Assembly (NCBI GenBank): GCA_021819725.1 | Contig: JAKAQR010000101.1 | Coordinates: forward strand, 1-5,221 | Direction of reading: 5' to 3' | Length of the DNA: 5,221 nt | Origin: Actinomycetes bacterium | GTDB taxonomy: Bacteria > Actinomycetota > Acidimicrobiia > Acidimicrobiales > Acidimicrobiaceae | Shown: piece after piece, positions 1 to 4,842 of the stretch | Numbering within the stretch: position 1 is the stretch's first letter | How the letters are laid out: every line of letters starts with the position of its first letter | Program-made: the position numbers and the translations under genes | Notes under the pieces: generated by a model | Database searches by the model: none | What the model was told of the DNA's origin: nothing | The model's input: the letters and a program-made list of their open reading frames with translations, nothing else

Positions 1-980
1 GAGGTAGATAGAGAGGAGCTGGCGGGGAGGATCTGCATCGCCGACCAATTGGCACCGCCGTCAGAGGTGTAATAGAGGACCCCACGGGGGGCCCGCGCTT
101 CGACCAAGTAGCCGGTTCTGGCCGAATTGAAGCTGATCTGTTCAAGATATCCGGTCATTGGTAAGGCTGATGAGGAGTACTGGTTAGGCGACTTTGACAC
201 CTCCCGCCAGGTCTGTCCCCTATTGTCCGTCCGAAAGAGGATCTTCTGTTGTGATCCGGCACCGGGGGCGCTGCCGATTGCCAAGTAGCCCGTCTTCGGT
301 GATCCAAATGAAAAACTCACGTAACGAGGGATCAGGTAGCCAATGCTCCCCAATGGAAGCGAGCTCGCATAGTTCCACGTTGTCCCGGAGTCCATGGTGG
401 AATATACCGACAGAGAGGGAGCCCTATTGGAATTGGAGGAGGAGCTGCTAAATAGGGCAATTCCGTCTCGTGCGTTGAAAAAGTGTACTTGCGCGAAGGA
501 AGCGCTAGCTACCGGCCTCCATGATCTGCCAGCGTCAGATGTCGAGTACAGGTCAAGAACCGAGCCTGGCCCCTTGACCTGAGTAAGGGCAAATCCGTCG
601 TAAGAACTTGGGAAATCCAACTGTACCACGTCGCCAGGTAGGTTCCCGAGGTTGTCCCACCTCGACTTTGGTGTAGTTCGGACAAAGAGCTGACTTTTTG
701 CTCCAACCAATCCTGTTACGTAGGTCGCTCCGAATTTAGTGATCAGTTTCGTCCCTTGAAGGTTTAAATTTGGCGAGTTCCCCCAGTTGATCCCTATCGC
801 CGAAGCGAGCTTGATCTTCGGATATTCGGTAGCAAGCAGCTTCCCGGGGGTCTTGTTTTGGACTATGGGCTTGGCGTTTAGCGTTGTTCTTGGCGAACCA
901 CAGCTCGCCAGGAGTGCGATCAGCGGCAAAAACGCCAATGGCACTATCTGCTTCAGTCGCTTGTGGCGGAGCGGTGCCAT
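1..980 (-). CDS. Secreted lipoprotein with Asp-box/BNR-type beta-propeller repeats (3' end beyond window)
   Basis: Reading the minus strand from an ATG at 980-978, the frame stays open to the left edge (326 codons plus 2 bases), so the gene is truncated by the window. An in-frame TAA lies four codons upstream of this ATG, which fixes the start. Residues 1-27 form a lipoprotein signal: basic n-region (RHKRLK), hydrophobic core, and lipobox L24-A25-S26-C27, so the mature protein should be lipid-anchored outside the membrane. Four Asp-box-like motifs (S/T-x-D-x-G-x-x-W) follow at about residues 147-154 (TSDAGRSW), 195-202 (TMDSGTTW), 251-258 (TDNRGQTW) and 305-312 (TSDGGANW), each after a hydrophobic strand with G-Y/F-A/L-type turns. 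These repeats are typical of sialidase/BNR, Ycf48-like and sortilin-like beta-propellers, a structural class that does not give the ligand. No enzymatic activity can be assigned. SD is weak: AGGA lies only 2 nt before ATG. TAAGCT at 992-987 could be a -10 element of a leaderless transcript. Confidence 0.85.
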   Translation of the reverse strand, partial: MAPLRHKRLKQIVPLAFLPLIALLASCGSPRTTLNAKPIVQNKTPGKLLATEYPKIKLASAIGINWGNSPNLNLQGTKLITKFGATYVTGLVGAKSQLFVRTTPKSRWDNLGNLPGDVVQLDFPSSYDGFALTQVKGPGSVLDLYSTSDAGRSWRPVASASFAQVHFFNARDGIALFSSSSSNSNRAPSLSVYSTMDSGTTWNYASSLPLGSIGYLIPRYVSFSFGSPKTGYLAIGSAPGAGSQQKILFRTDNRGQTWREVSKSPNQYSSSALPMTGYLEQISFNSARTGYLVEARAPRGVLYYTSDGGANWSAMQILPASSSLST

Positions 981-986
981 TGTCCT

Positions 987-992
987 AGCTTA
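987..992 (-). promoter_or_regulatory. Possible -10 element (TAAGCT) of a leaderless lipoprotein transcript
   Basis: On the minus strand TAAGCT fits the loose actinobacterial -10 pattern TAnnnT and ends 6 nt before the lipoprotein ATG at 980, the spacing expected if transcription begins at the A of the start codon. The only SD-like bases (AGGA) are too close to the ATG to work well, which favours a leaderless mRNA. I see no convincing -35. This is inference from spacing and a weak motif. Confidence 0.25.
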
Positions 993-1099
993 ACTGATGG
1001 GGGATGTCTGGGGATGATCGACGTTCAGTTGGAAACGCTTGACTAATCTGGCTCCGCCGTTTGGTTGGGGCTCCCATCACACTACCGCGACCGACTGGT

Positions 1100-1123
1100 C
1101 TAGTACCGATGAATCGGTACTGG
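1100..1123. repeat. Inverted repeat, 11-bp stem near the tnpB 3' end
   Basis: The arms AGTACCGAT and ATCGGTACT (1102-1110 and 1113-1121) are perfect reverse complements around a GA centre, and a T-G wobble plus a C-G pair extend the stem to 1100/1123. The innermost pairs would open to form a loop. It lies at the 3' end of the tnpB remnant, where IS605 elements carry right-end palindromes and the 3' part of the guide (omega) RNA. That role is inferred from position. Confidence 0.6.
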
Positions 1124-1149
1124 TAGATGAGTTTGCTAGCTTCGGCTTG

Positions 1150-1173
1150 CTTGTCTGCGTTATCCCAGACAAG
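1150..1173. repeat. Inverted repeat, perfect 8-bp stem with 8-nt loop
   Basis: CTTGTCTG (1150-1157) pairs perfectly with CAGACAAG (1166-1173) around the loop CGTTATCC. It lies inside the 3'-terminal coding part of the tnpB remnant, 26 nt from the stem at 1100-1123. Together the two could be structural pieces of an omega-RNA scaffold, which in this family overlaps the tnpB 3' end. No T-tract follows on either strand, so an intrinsic terminator is unlikely. Confidence 0.55.
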
Positions 1174-1548
1174 GCCCGGTTCTTTGCACTACTCAGGGCT
1201 CTGGCCTTGGGGCACTGCACCTTGCGGTGTGGGCCGCGTTGATCGGGTGACCAACGTTCGACAGCCCGGAGATACGTGACTCGAATTGTAGTATCCGGTC
1301 TTATGGGTACGTACTCCCCGTATATCGCCTTCTGGGCGATATTAATTGCTCCTACAGCGTCTCGATGGCAAGTAAATCCACAAACTGGGTTCTTGCATCG
1401 GTAGTGTCAACCTGACGGTCGGTTGCGTGTTAAGCACGCGGGGCAGGTCTTGGTGGAACCTGATTCGTTCAGCAAGTCCAGGTCTAATCCAGTTTTGTCT
1501 TTGAGGTAGCGTCCCTGGCGTCCTCTGGACCACTGCGACAGATGGTGA

Positions 1549-1791
1549 TCATGCTCGCCTACCCGCCTGTCGAGACTGGTGATGTCCATGAAGACCCTGT
1601 CGGCTATGAGAGTACGGCAAAAGCTGTGGCCAGAAGTACAGAACGCCCTGTGGGGAAGGCACTTTTGGTCGCCCTCATATGCTGTCGTGTCATGTGGTGG
1701 GGCACCACTGGAGATTGTGAACAAGTATGTCGAGAATCAAAGACTCCCCGGACGTACACCAGGTAGACCGAGAAAGGACGAGGTCGCTTGA
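1549..1791 (+). pseudogene. tnpA: tnpA remnant: C-terminal part of the Y1 (HUH) transposase
   Basis: TnpA of IS200/IS605 is the single-strand Y1 transposase. The 80-codon frame between TGA 1546-1548 and TGA 1789-1791 reads LSRLVMSMKTLSAMRVRQK, then LWGRHFWSPSYAVVSCGGAP and IVNKYVENQ. This matches the family's C-terminal signature (LSRLVNSLK..., LWGGHFWSPSYF..., YIENQ). The catalytic Tyr (codon 1726-1728) and the Gln four residues later (1738-1740) are kept. Just upstream another frame reads LAYPP (1554-1568), the part that normally follows the metal-binding HxH motif, then the frame jumps to LSRLV; a small frame-shifting deletion fits this. The HxH motif itself and the whole N-terminal half are missing, so the transposase must be dead. 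A GTG at 1579 or ATG at 1582 could start a short peptide, but nothing suggests that it is made. Confidence 0.85.
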
Positions 1792-1795
1792 TCCC

Positions 1796-1811
1796 TCCCT
1801 TACAGAAGGGG
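1796..1811. repeat. Short hairpin just beyond tnpA (candidate left-end palindrome)
   Basis: CCCTT (1797-1801) pairs with AAGGG (1806-1810) around an ACAG loop, with a T-G wobble at 1796/1811. A second weak pair, CTCCC 1818-1822 with GGGAG 1837-1841, follows. In IS605-type elements the left end bearing a short hairpin lies right after the tnpA stop codon, and here the hairpin starts 5 nt past it. The rest of 1792-1908 shows nothing else I can name. Confidence 0.45.
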
Positions 1812-1908
1812 ATTGCGCTCCCGTTTGTTCAACGCAGGGAGACCTGGATTCTGTTTTGGTCGTATCTCGCTGCTGTGACGGAGGCGTTGATGGCAGCTGA
1901 GGATGGAT

Positions 1909-3216
1909 TCAAAGCCATTCGGGATCTTCAGCGTCTGGCTCCTCTCCGGAGTGTCTCAGGGCCGAGATCGCAATGACATACGAGGCGAGTGCCAAGAGGG
2001 CGGTTGCGCCGAGGAACGCTTCGCCATTGGAGAGCGTGAGGTCTGCCAGCGTAGCGACGAATGCCCCGAGGACCCACGAGAGCTGGAAGTAGGATTCATA
2101 GCGGGCGAAGAGTCGGCCGTACTCGTGTTTGGCCATCGCGGTTTGCACGCTGGCATCGAAGGCGATCTTGGCACCTCCTGCGGCAACACCGAGTACGAAG
2201 GCGATCAGGATTGCCCCTGCAACTCCAATGTGCATCGTGGCGGCAGTGATGGCCACCGCGGCGATTGCGACCGTGCCGATGATCACAATGGTCGTCTCGC
2301 CGAATTTTCGCCGAATGAGCGGTGTGACCTGAGTAGCGAGCGCCGAGCCCACGGAGCTGGCAACTAACGCAACGCCGTAGAGCCAGGTTGGACTGTGCGC
2401 GCCTTTGAGTGCGAAGGCGAGGAGGAAGACAAAGAAGCCGACCTGTCCTCGAAGCACGCTCATGAGCAGTGAGAGTGTGAGGGTCATCGCATAGGCGGGT
2501 CCACTTGGATGTCGTCTTCTGGCAGGTCGTGCCTTGGGTTGCTCGACCGAGCGGAGCGGCAGATGTCGAATGAGGGCTCGTGACTCGTAGATGAAGACAG
2601 AGAGCGGGAACAGCTCGATGATCAGATCCCATTGGGCCCCAAGGAACGGGGTCTTGAGAATTCCGGCACCAATCAGGCCTGCGATGGCGCCAGAGACGGC
2701 GGCAAGCAGTGTGATATTCGCATTGGTCCGTACCAGGCTGCCAAGTTCCGAGCGCGAGTCGCCATCGAGAAGTTCGGGGATCAGCGATGATTTGGAGACG
2801 AGATAGGCCTTGGAGGCGACCAGGTTCATCAGCGCTAGTGGAAAGATGAGCAGCGATCGCAGCTCGAAGATCATGAGGAAGACGCCGACAAAGCGCGTGA
2901 CCCCTGACAGGATGACGACGACACGGCGGATCCGTGGACCGCGGTCGATGATCGGAGAGATGAGCGGCGCCAGAACCGCAAATGGCGCCATGGTAAAGAG
3001 CAGGTAGAGCGTGACCTTGGACCGAGCTTCTCCTGGCGAGATCGAAAAAAATAAGGAGCCGGCCAGGGCGATGGTCATCAGAGTGTCAGACGAGATGGAG
3101 AGGGCATGAATCCGCCGCAGGACGCCGAGCGGCGAGCTCGCGTCGAAGTAGTTCGCGAGCCAGAGCTTTGACCGTTCGGTCATACGTCGACGGGGCTGTG
3201 GCTGCACTCCCATCAT
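1909..3216 (-). CDS. Major facilitator superfamily transporter, 12 predicted membrane helices
   Basis: This 435-residue inner-membrane protein has about twelve hydrophobic segments in a 6+6 layout: roughly residues 45-60, 68-90, 99-118, 121-142, 166-187, 195-215, then a basic central loop (216-237, rich in Arg, Pro and Lys), and six more from about 242 to 425. Between helices 2 and 3 the segment P-I-I-D91-R-G-P-R-I-R-R98 matches MFS motif A (DRxGRR type). Length and layout fit the family. The substrate cannot be read; actinobacterial relatives are usually proton-driven exporters of drugs, siderophores or metabolites. I chose ATG 3216 because GAGGAG lies at 3234-3229, 12 nt upstream; ATG 3213 is equally possible. 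The frame is open further, to a GTG-type start at 3303, but that extension (HPRECQRPPSSNRTKGNEE) is hydrophilic and unlike a transporter N-terminus. The gene is divergent from usp across about 490 bp and ends next to the IS remnant. Confidence 0.88.
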   Translation of the reverse strand: MMGVQPQPRRRMTERSKLWLANYFDASSPLGVLRRIHALSISSDTLMTIALAGSLFFSISPGEARSKVTLYLLFTMAPFAVLAPLISPIIDRGPRIRRVVVILSGVTRFVGVFLMIFELRSLLIFPLALMNLVASKAYLVSKSSLIPELLDGDSRSELGSLVRTNANITLLAAVSGAIAGLIGAGILKTPFLGAQWDLIIELFPLSVFIYESRALIRHLPLRSVEQPKARPARRRHPSGPAYAMTLTLSLLMSVLRGQVGFFVFLLAFALKGAHSPTWLYGVALVASSVGSALATQVTPLIRRKFGETTIVIIGTVAIAAVAITAATMHIGVAGAILIAFVLGVAAGGAKIAFDASVQTAMAKHEYGRLFARYESYFQLSWVLGAFVATLADLTLSNGEAFLGATALLALASYVIAISALRHSGEEPDAEDPEWL

Positions 3217-3366
3217 GCTAGCCAGATGCTCCTCGTTGCCCTTGGTTCGGTTCGACGACGGTGGCCGCTGGCATTCACGGGGGTGCGCTGACACCAGCGG
3301 CATAACCTATGGTGAGTCAGGACGAGGACCCGTAGAGTTCTCAGCGAGGCATCGGTGGCGGAGGAG

Positions 3367-3397
3367 CCCAGATGGCGTGTGGTGGACGCCATCTGGG
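3367..3397. repeat. Perfect 12-bp inverted repeat with 7-nt loop
   Basis: CCCAGATGGCGT (3367-3378) and ACGCCATCTGGG (3386-3397) are exact reverse complements around GTGGTGG. A G-T wobble and an A-T pair could extend the stem slightly. As RNA it would form a very stable hairpin on either strand. Neither strand has a T-run behind it (plus: TTGTGGGG; minus: CTCCTCCGCC), so it is not a standard intrinsic terminator. It lies 151 bp before the transporter ATG and could be an operator, a leader hairpin of the transporter mRNA, or a Rho-independent barrier of the U-less kind. Confidence 0.8.
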
Positions 3398-3507
3398 TTG
3401 TGGGGTGGGTAGGAGTTAGGCTCACGAGGACTCGACGCTGACTCCCTGCGAGCCTTCCTGAACTCTCGGTCCGAATGTGGGCAAGGTTGAGGAGTTTTGT
3501 CCGATCA

Positions 3508-3529
3508 GAGAGGGACCTTGGTCCCTCTC
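3508..3529. promoter_or_regulatory. DosR/DevR-box-like palindrome upstream of usp
   Basis: The 22 bases form two exactly complementary 10-bp arms, GAGAGGGACC and GGTCCCTCTC, around a central TT. The core GGGACCTTGGTCCC matches the mycobacterial DosR operator (TTSGGGACTWWAGTCSSSAA) at GGGAC, at the central WW and at GTC plus two S positions. It departs at the T/A flanking the centre and in the outer bases. A DevR-like response regulator is encoded 660 bp downstream with the DNA-contact residues conserved, which makes a functional operator plausible. The alternative is an RNA hairpin with a CTTG loop; no T-tract follows, which argues against a terminator. The palindrome is seen in the sequence; the binding is inferred. 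Confidence 0.6.
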
Positions 3530-3545
3530 GAAGCGATGTGGGTCG

Positions 3546-3554
3546 TGCTAGTGT
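3546..3554 (+). promoter_or_regulatory. Candidate extended -10 (TG-n-TAGTGT) of the usp promoter
   Basis: TG at 3546-3547, one base, then TAGTGT at 3549-3554 resembles an extended -10 hexamer. A start site about 7 nt beyond it (near 3561) would put the centre of the palindrome at 3508-3529 close to -42.5, where an activator overlapping the -35 region would act. The hexamer is only a three-of-six match to TATAAT, so this is a weak prediction resting mainly on geometry. Confidence 0.3.
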
Positions 3555-3694
3555 GAGTCCAAGGTGTTCGGGTAGCCGCCTGAGAAGGGTCTGCGAAGGC
3601 ATGGGATCTGGGTTGCGAGGCTTTAGAGGGCGGCGACCAACACCTGGGGCTGATCGGCGGACTCGGGTGTTCGAGATGACCGGAGCGCGGAGTT

Positions 3695-3700
3695 AAGGAG
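3695..3700 (+). promoter_or_regulatory. Strong ribosome binding site AAGGAG for usp
   Basis: AAGGAG ends 6 nt before the ATG at 3707, ideal spacing. It is the strongest SD signal in the window and fixes the usp start. Confidence 0.85.
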
Positions 3701-3706
3701 CCTACG

Positions 3707-4135
3707 ATGACGATTCGAAATTTTGGTCGAGTGATATTGGGTTACGACGGCTCTCCAACGGCGAAGCCAGCACTGGAGTTTGCACTTGTGGAGGCTGGGC
3801 TACGCAACGCCGAGTTGGTGATCGTCTACGCCTGGACGGAGCCGGATTATGGCTTTGGGCTCTCAGAGTCGGTCATTGAAGAGTTTGAGGCGAGAGGAAA
3901 GACCCTGCTGGCTGAGGCCGTCGAGGAGGCCGCCAAGGCGCACCCGAACGTCAAAGTCAAGACGGTGCTTCAGAGTGGAAATGCCGCCTCTCGGATCATC
4001 GAACAGGCGGAGAATGCCGACCTTGTGGTCGTTGGGGCTCGGGGTCATGGTGGCTTTGCCTCGTTGATGCTCGGGAGCGTGAGTGACCAGCTCGTGCACC
4101 ACTGCCCGATACCTGTGACCGTTGTCCGTGATTGA
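3707..4135 (+). CDS. Universal stress protein (UspA family, ATP-binding type)
   Basis: This 142-residue cytoplasmic protein is a single, full-length Usp domain with the Rossmann-like alpha/beta fold. It opens with strand 1 VILGYDGS (residues 9-16), whose D14 contacts nucleotide in family structures. A second strand LVIVYAW (37-43) follows, then a helix-rich middle. The C-terminal nucleotide signature G110-x2-G113-x9-G123-S124 is intact (GARGHGGFASLMLGS), and the protein ends in the usual CPIPVTVV strand. An intact G2xG9xGS motif marks the ATP-binding branch (MJ0577/Rv2623-like), as opposed to the non-binding UspA branch. In mycobacteria such proteins are prominent members of the DosR hypoxia regulon. 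The gene is followed after 53 nt by the response regulator, on the same strand and with no evident terminator, so co-transcription is likely. The DosR-like palindrome lies 178 bp upstream. The specific stress role is inferred. Confidence 0.95.
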   Translation: MTIRNFGRVILGYDGSPTAKPALEFALVEAGLRNAELVIVYAWTEPDYGFGLSESVIEEFEARGKTLLAEAVEEAAKAHPNVKVKTVLQSGNAASRIIEQAENADLVVVGARGHGGFASLMLGSVSDQLVHHCPIPVTVVRD

Positions 4136-4188
4136 GACCGTAGCACGATTTGGTCACTTCGGGCTCCGGTCCAGGAACGGGTGATTCC

Positions 4189-4842
4189 ATGACGATCCGG
4201 TTGTTCATCGTCGAAGATCACGAGGTAGTTCGACGTGGGATCGCGGCGTTGCTCGCCAACGATCCCGAGATCGCTGTGGTCGGCGAGGCGGGTGGGGTCA
4301 AAGAGGCGCTTGATCGGTTCCCCCTGATCGAGGTGGATGTCGCGTTGCTCGATGTTCGTCTCGGGGATGGGGATGGGGTGAGTCTTTGTCGCGAATTGCG
4401 ATCGCGCTCGCCGGAGCTGCGATGCATCATGTTGACATCGTTTTCCGATGATGAGGCGCTATTTTCGGCCATCATGGCGGGGGCCTCGGGTTACCTATTG
4501 AAGAAGATCAAGGTCGATGAACTGCTCGACTCGATTAAGCGAATCGCTAACGGTGAGAGCCTGATCGATCCAGGGCTCACGACACGACTCCTCGCGCGTC
4601 TGCGAGAGGGGGCCGATGATCCACTTGCTGCACTGACCGAGCAGGAGCGCAAGATTTTTGATCTGATTGTCGAGGGTAAGACCAACCGTGAGATCGCGAA
4701 CGAGGTTTATCTTGCCGAAAAGACGGTCAAGAATTACGTCTCGAATCTGCTGGCCAAGCTCGGCGTGCGCCATCGGAGCGAGGTTGCAGCGCTTGGCGCG
4801 AGGTTGGCCGAGCGCAAGCGCCTCGATCATGAGAATCAATAG
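4189..4842 (+). CDS. devR: DevR/DosR-like NarL-family response regulator
   Basis: This 217-residue two-component regulator has a receiver domain (about 3-120) and a LuxR-type helix-turn-helix (about 147-208). The acidic pocket E9-D10, phosphoacceptor D55 (LLDVRLGDGDG), switch T83 and conserved K105 are all present. The C-terminal part, LTEQER at 149-154 and then NREIANEVYLAEKTVKNYVS (166-185) and LLAKLG (187-192), is close to mycobacterial DevR. K178, K181 and N182 align with the DevR residues that contact the operator. CIMLTSFSDDEA and the GASGYLLKKIK segment are also DevR-like. I chose ATG 4189 because the protein starts MTIRLFIVEDHEVVRRG and AGGA lies at 4173-4176; the upstream TTG at 4150 would add a Gly/Ser-rich tail without homology. 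No histidine kinase is encoded beside it, so it is an orphan in this window. Orthology to DevR in the strict sense is inferred; another NarL/LuxR regulator remains possible. Confidence 0.93.
   Translation: MTIRLFIVEDHEVVRRGIAALLANDPEIAVVGEAGGVKEALDRFPLIEVDVALLDVRLGDGDGVSLCRELRSRSPELRCIMLTSFSDDEALFSAIMAGASGYLLKKIKVDELLDSIKRIANGESLIDPGLTTRLLARLREGADDPLAALTEQERKIFDLIVEGKTNREIANEVYLAEKTVKNYVSNLLAKLGVRHRSEVAALGARLAERKRLDHENQ

Larger units (their letters stand above)
1077..1547 (-). pseudogene. tnpB: tnpB remnant: C-terminal half (zinc ribbon and RuvC-III) with in-frame TGA
   Basis: TnpB is the RNA-guided nuclease of IS605 elements and the ancestor of Cas12-type proteins. Recognisable sequence starts around LSQWSRGRQ (1541-1515) and runs in one frame through the first zinc-ribbon pair C-P-A-C, then a TGA at 1409-1407. 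Past the stop the same frame stays open for 109 codons to TGA at 1079-1077. It begins HYRCKNPVC, the second zinc-ribbon cysteine pair, followed by CHRDAVGAINIA, whose Asp is the RuvC-III catalytic residue, and a basic tail (RAVERWSPDQR). The N-terminal recognition domain, RuvC-I and RuvC-II are absent. Minus-strand codons right of about 1550 are open up to 1724, but there the opposite strand carries TnpA sequence, so that extension is a shadow. The protein cannot be active. The TGA replaces what is usually a residue in the G-x-x-Y-x-C stretch of the ribbon. Confidence 0.85.
1040..1850. mobile_element. Degenerate IS200/IS605-family element (divergent tnpA/tnpB type) with a central deletion
   Basis: Two transposon gene remnants lie back to back: a TnpB C-terminal half reading left (1547-1077) and a TnpA C-terminal part reading right (1549-1791). 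This is the divergent IS605/IS608 arrangement in which each gene's 3' end faces an element end. Both genes lack their 5' portions, and the two remaining pieces meet at about 1545-1555, so a single internal deletion explains the structure. Hairpins at 1100-1123 and 1150-1173 (tnpB side, expected right end) and 1796-1811 (tnpA side, expected left end) fit the subterminal palindromes of this family. The family does not make target duplications, so I could not fix the exact ends; the limits given are approximate. The element sits directly upstream of the lipoprotein gene. Confidence 0.8.
3217..3706. other. Non-coding divergent control region between the transporter and usp
   Basis: No frame in these 490 bases resembles a protein. 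The open frames (minus 3602-3213, plus 3475-3696) are Arg/Ser/Thr-rich, low-complexity reads without motifs. The region contains two of the strongest inverted repeats in the window (3367-3397 and 3508-3529) and a purine-rich SD for usp at its right end. Since it separates two divergent genes it should hold both promoters. A stretch of this length with strong stems could also include a structured leader or a small RNA, but I recognise no known RNA family. Confidence 0.7.

Noticed and set aside
1548..1724. Minus-strand extension of the TnpB frame to 1724
   Set aside because: The opposite strand here reads unmistakable TnpA sequence (LWGRHFWSPSY, CGGAP, YVENQ), and the minus-strand residues beyond about 1550 lack TnpB motifs, so the extension is an antisense shadow.
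1903..2367. Plus-strand ORF of 154 codons inside the transporter
   Set aside because: It is a reverse-strand shadow of the MFS gene, with a composition driven by the opposite reading frame and no domain features.
3217..3303. 29-residue N-terminal extension of the transporter to a start at 3303
   Set aside because: The extension is hydrophilic with no MFS-like features, and GAGGAG at 3234-3229 supports the ATG at 3216.
3316..3335. GGACGAGG-type sequence reminiscent of guanidine (ykkC-family) riboswitches before a transporter
   Set aside because: It is only a short string match, on the strand opposite to the transporter, with no supporting stems of the known aptamers.
3455..3475. Second, degenerate DosR-type site about 53 bp upstream of the main palindrome
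   Set aside because: Only the outer TTC/GAA and a GGTCC-like half resemble the consensus; there is no paired GGGAC/GTCCC core and the spacing is off by one base.
3475..3696. Plus-strand ORF of 73 codons ending just before usp, possibly translationally coupled
   Set aside because: Its composition is Arg/Gly/Ser-rich without motifs and it spans the DosR-like palindrome. Its stop overlapping the usp SD region is not enough evidence for a leader peptide.
4150..4188. TTG start adding 13 residues to the response regulator
   Set aside because: The extra residues are Gly/Ser/Thr-rich and absent from NarL-family receivers, no SD precedes the TTG, and the ATG at 4189 begins the canonical receiver strand.
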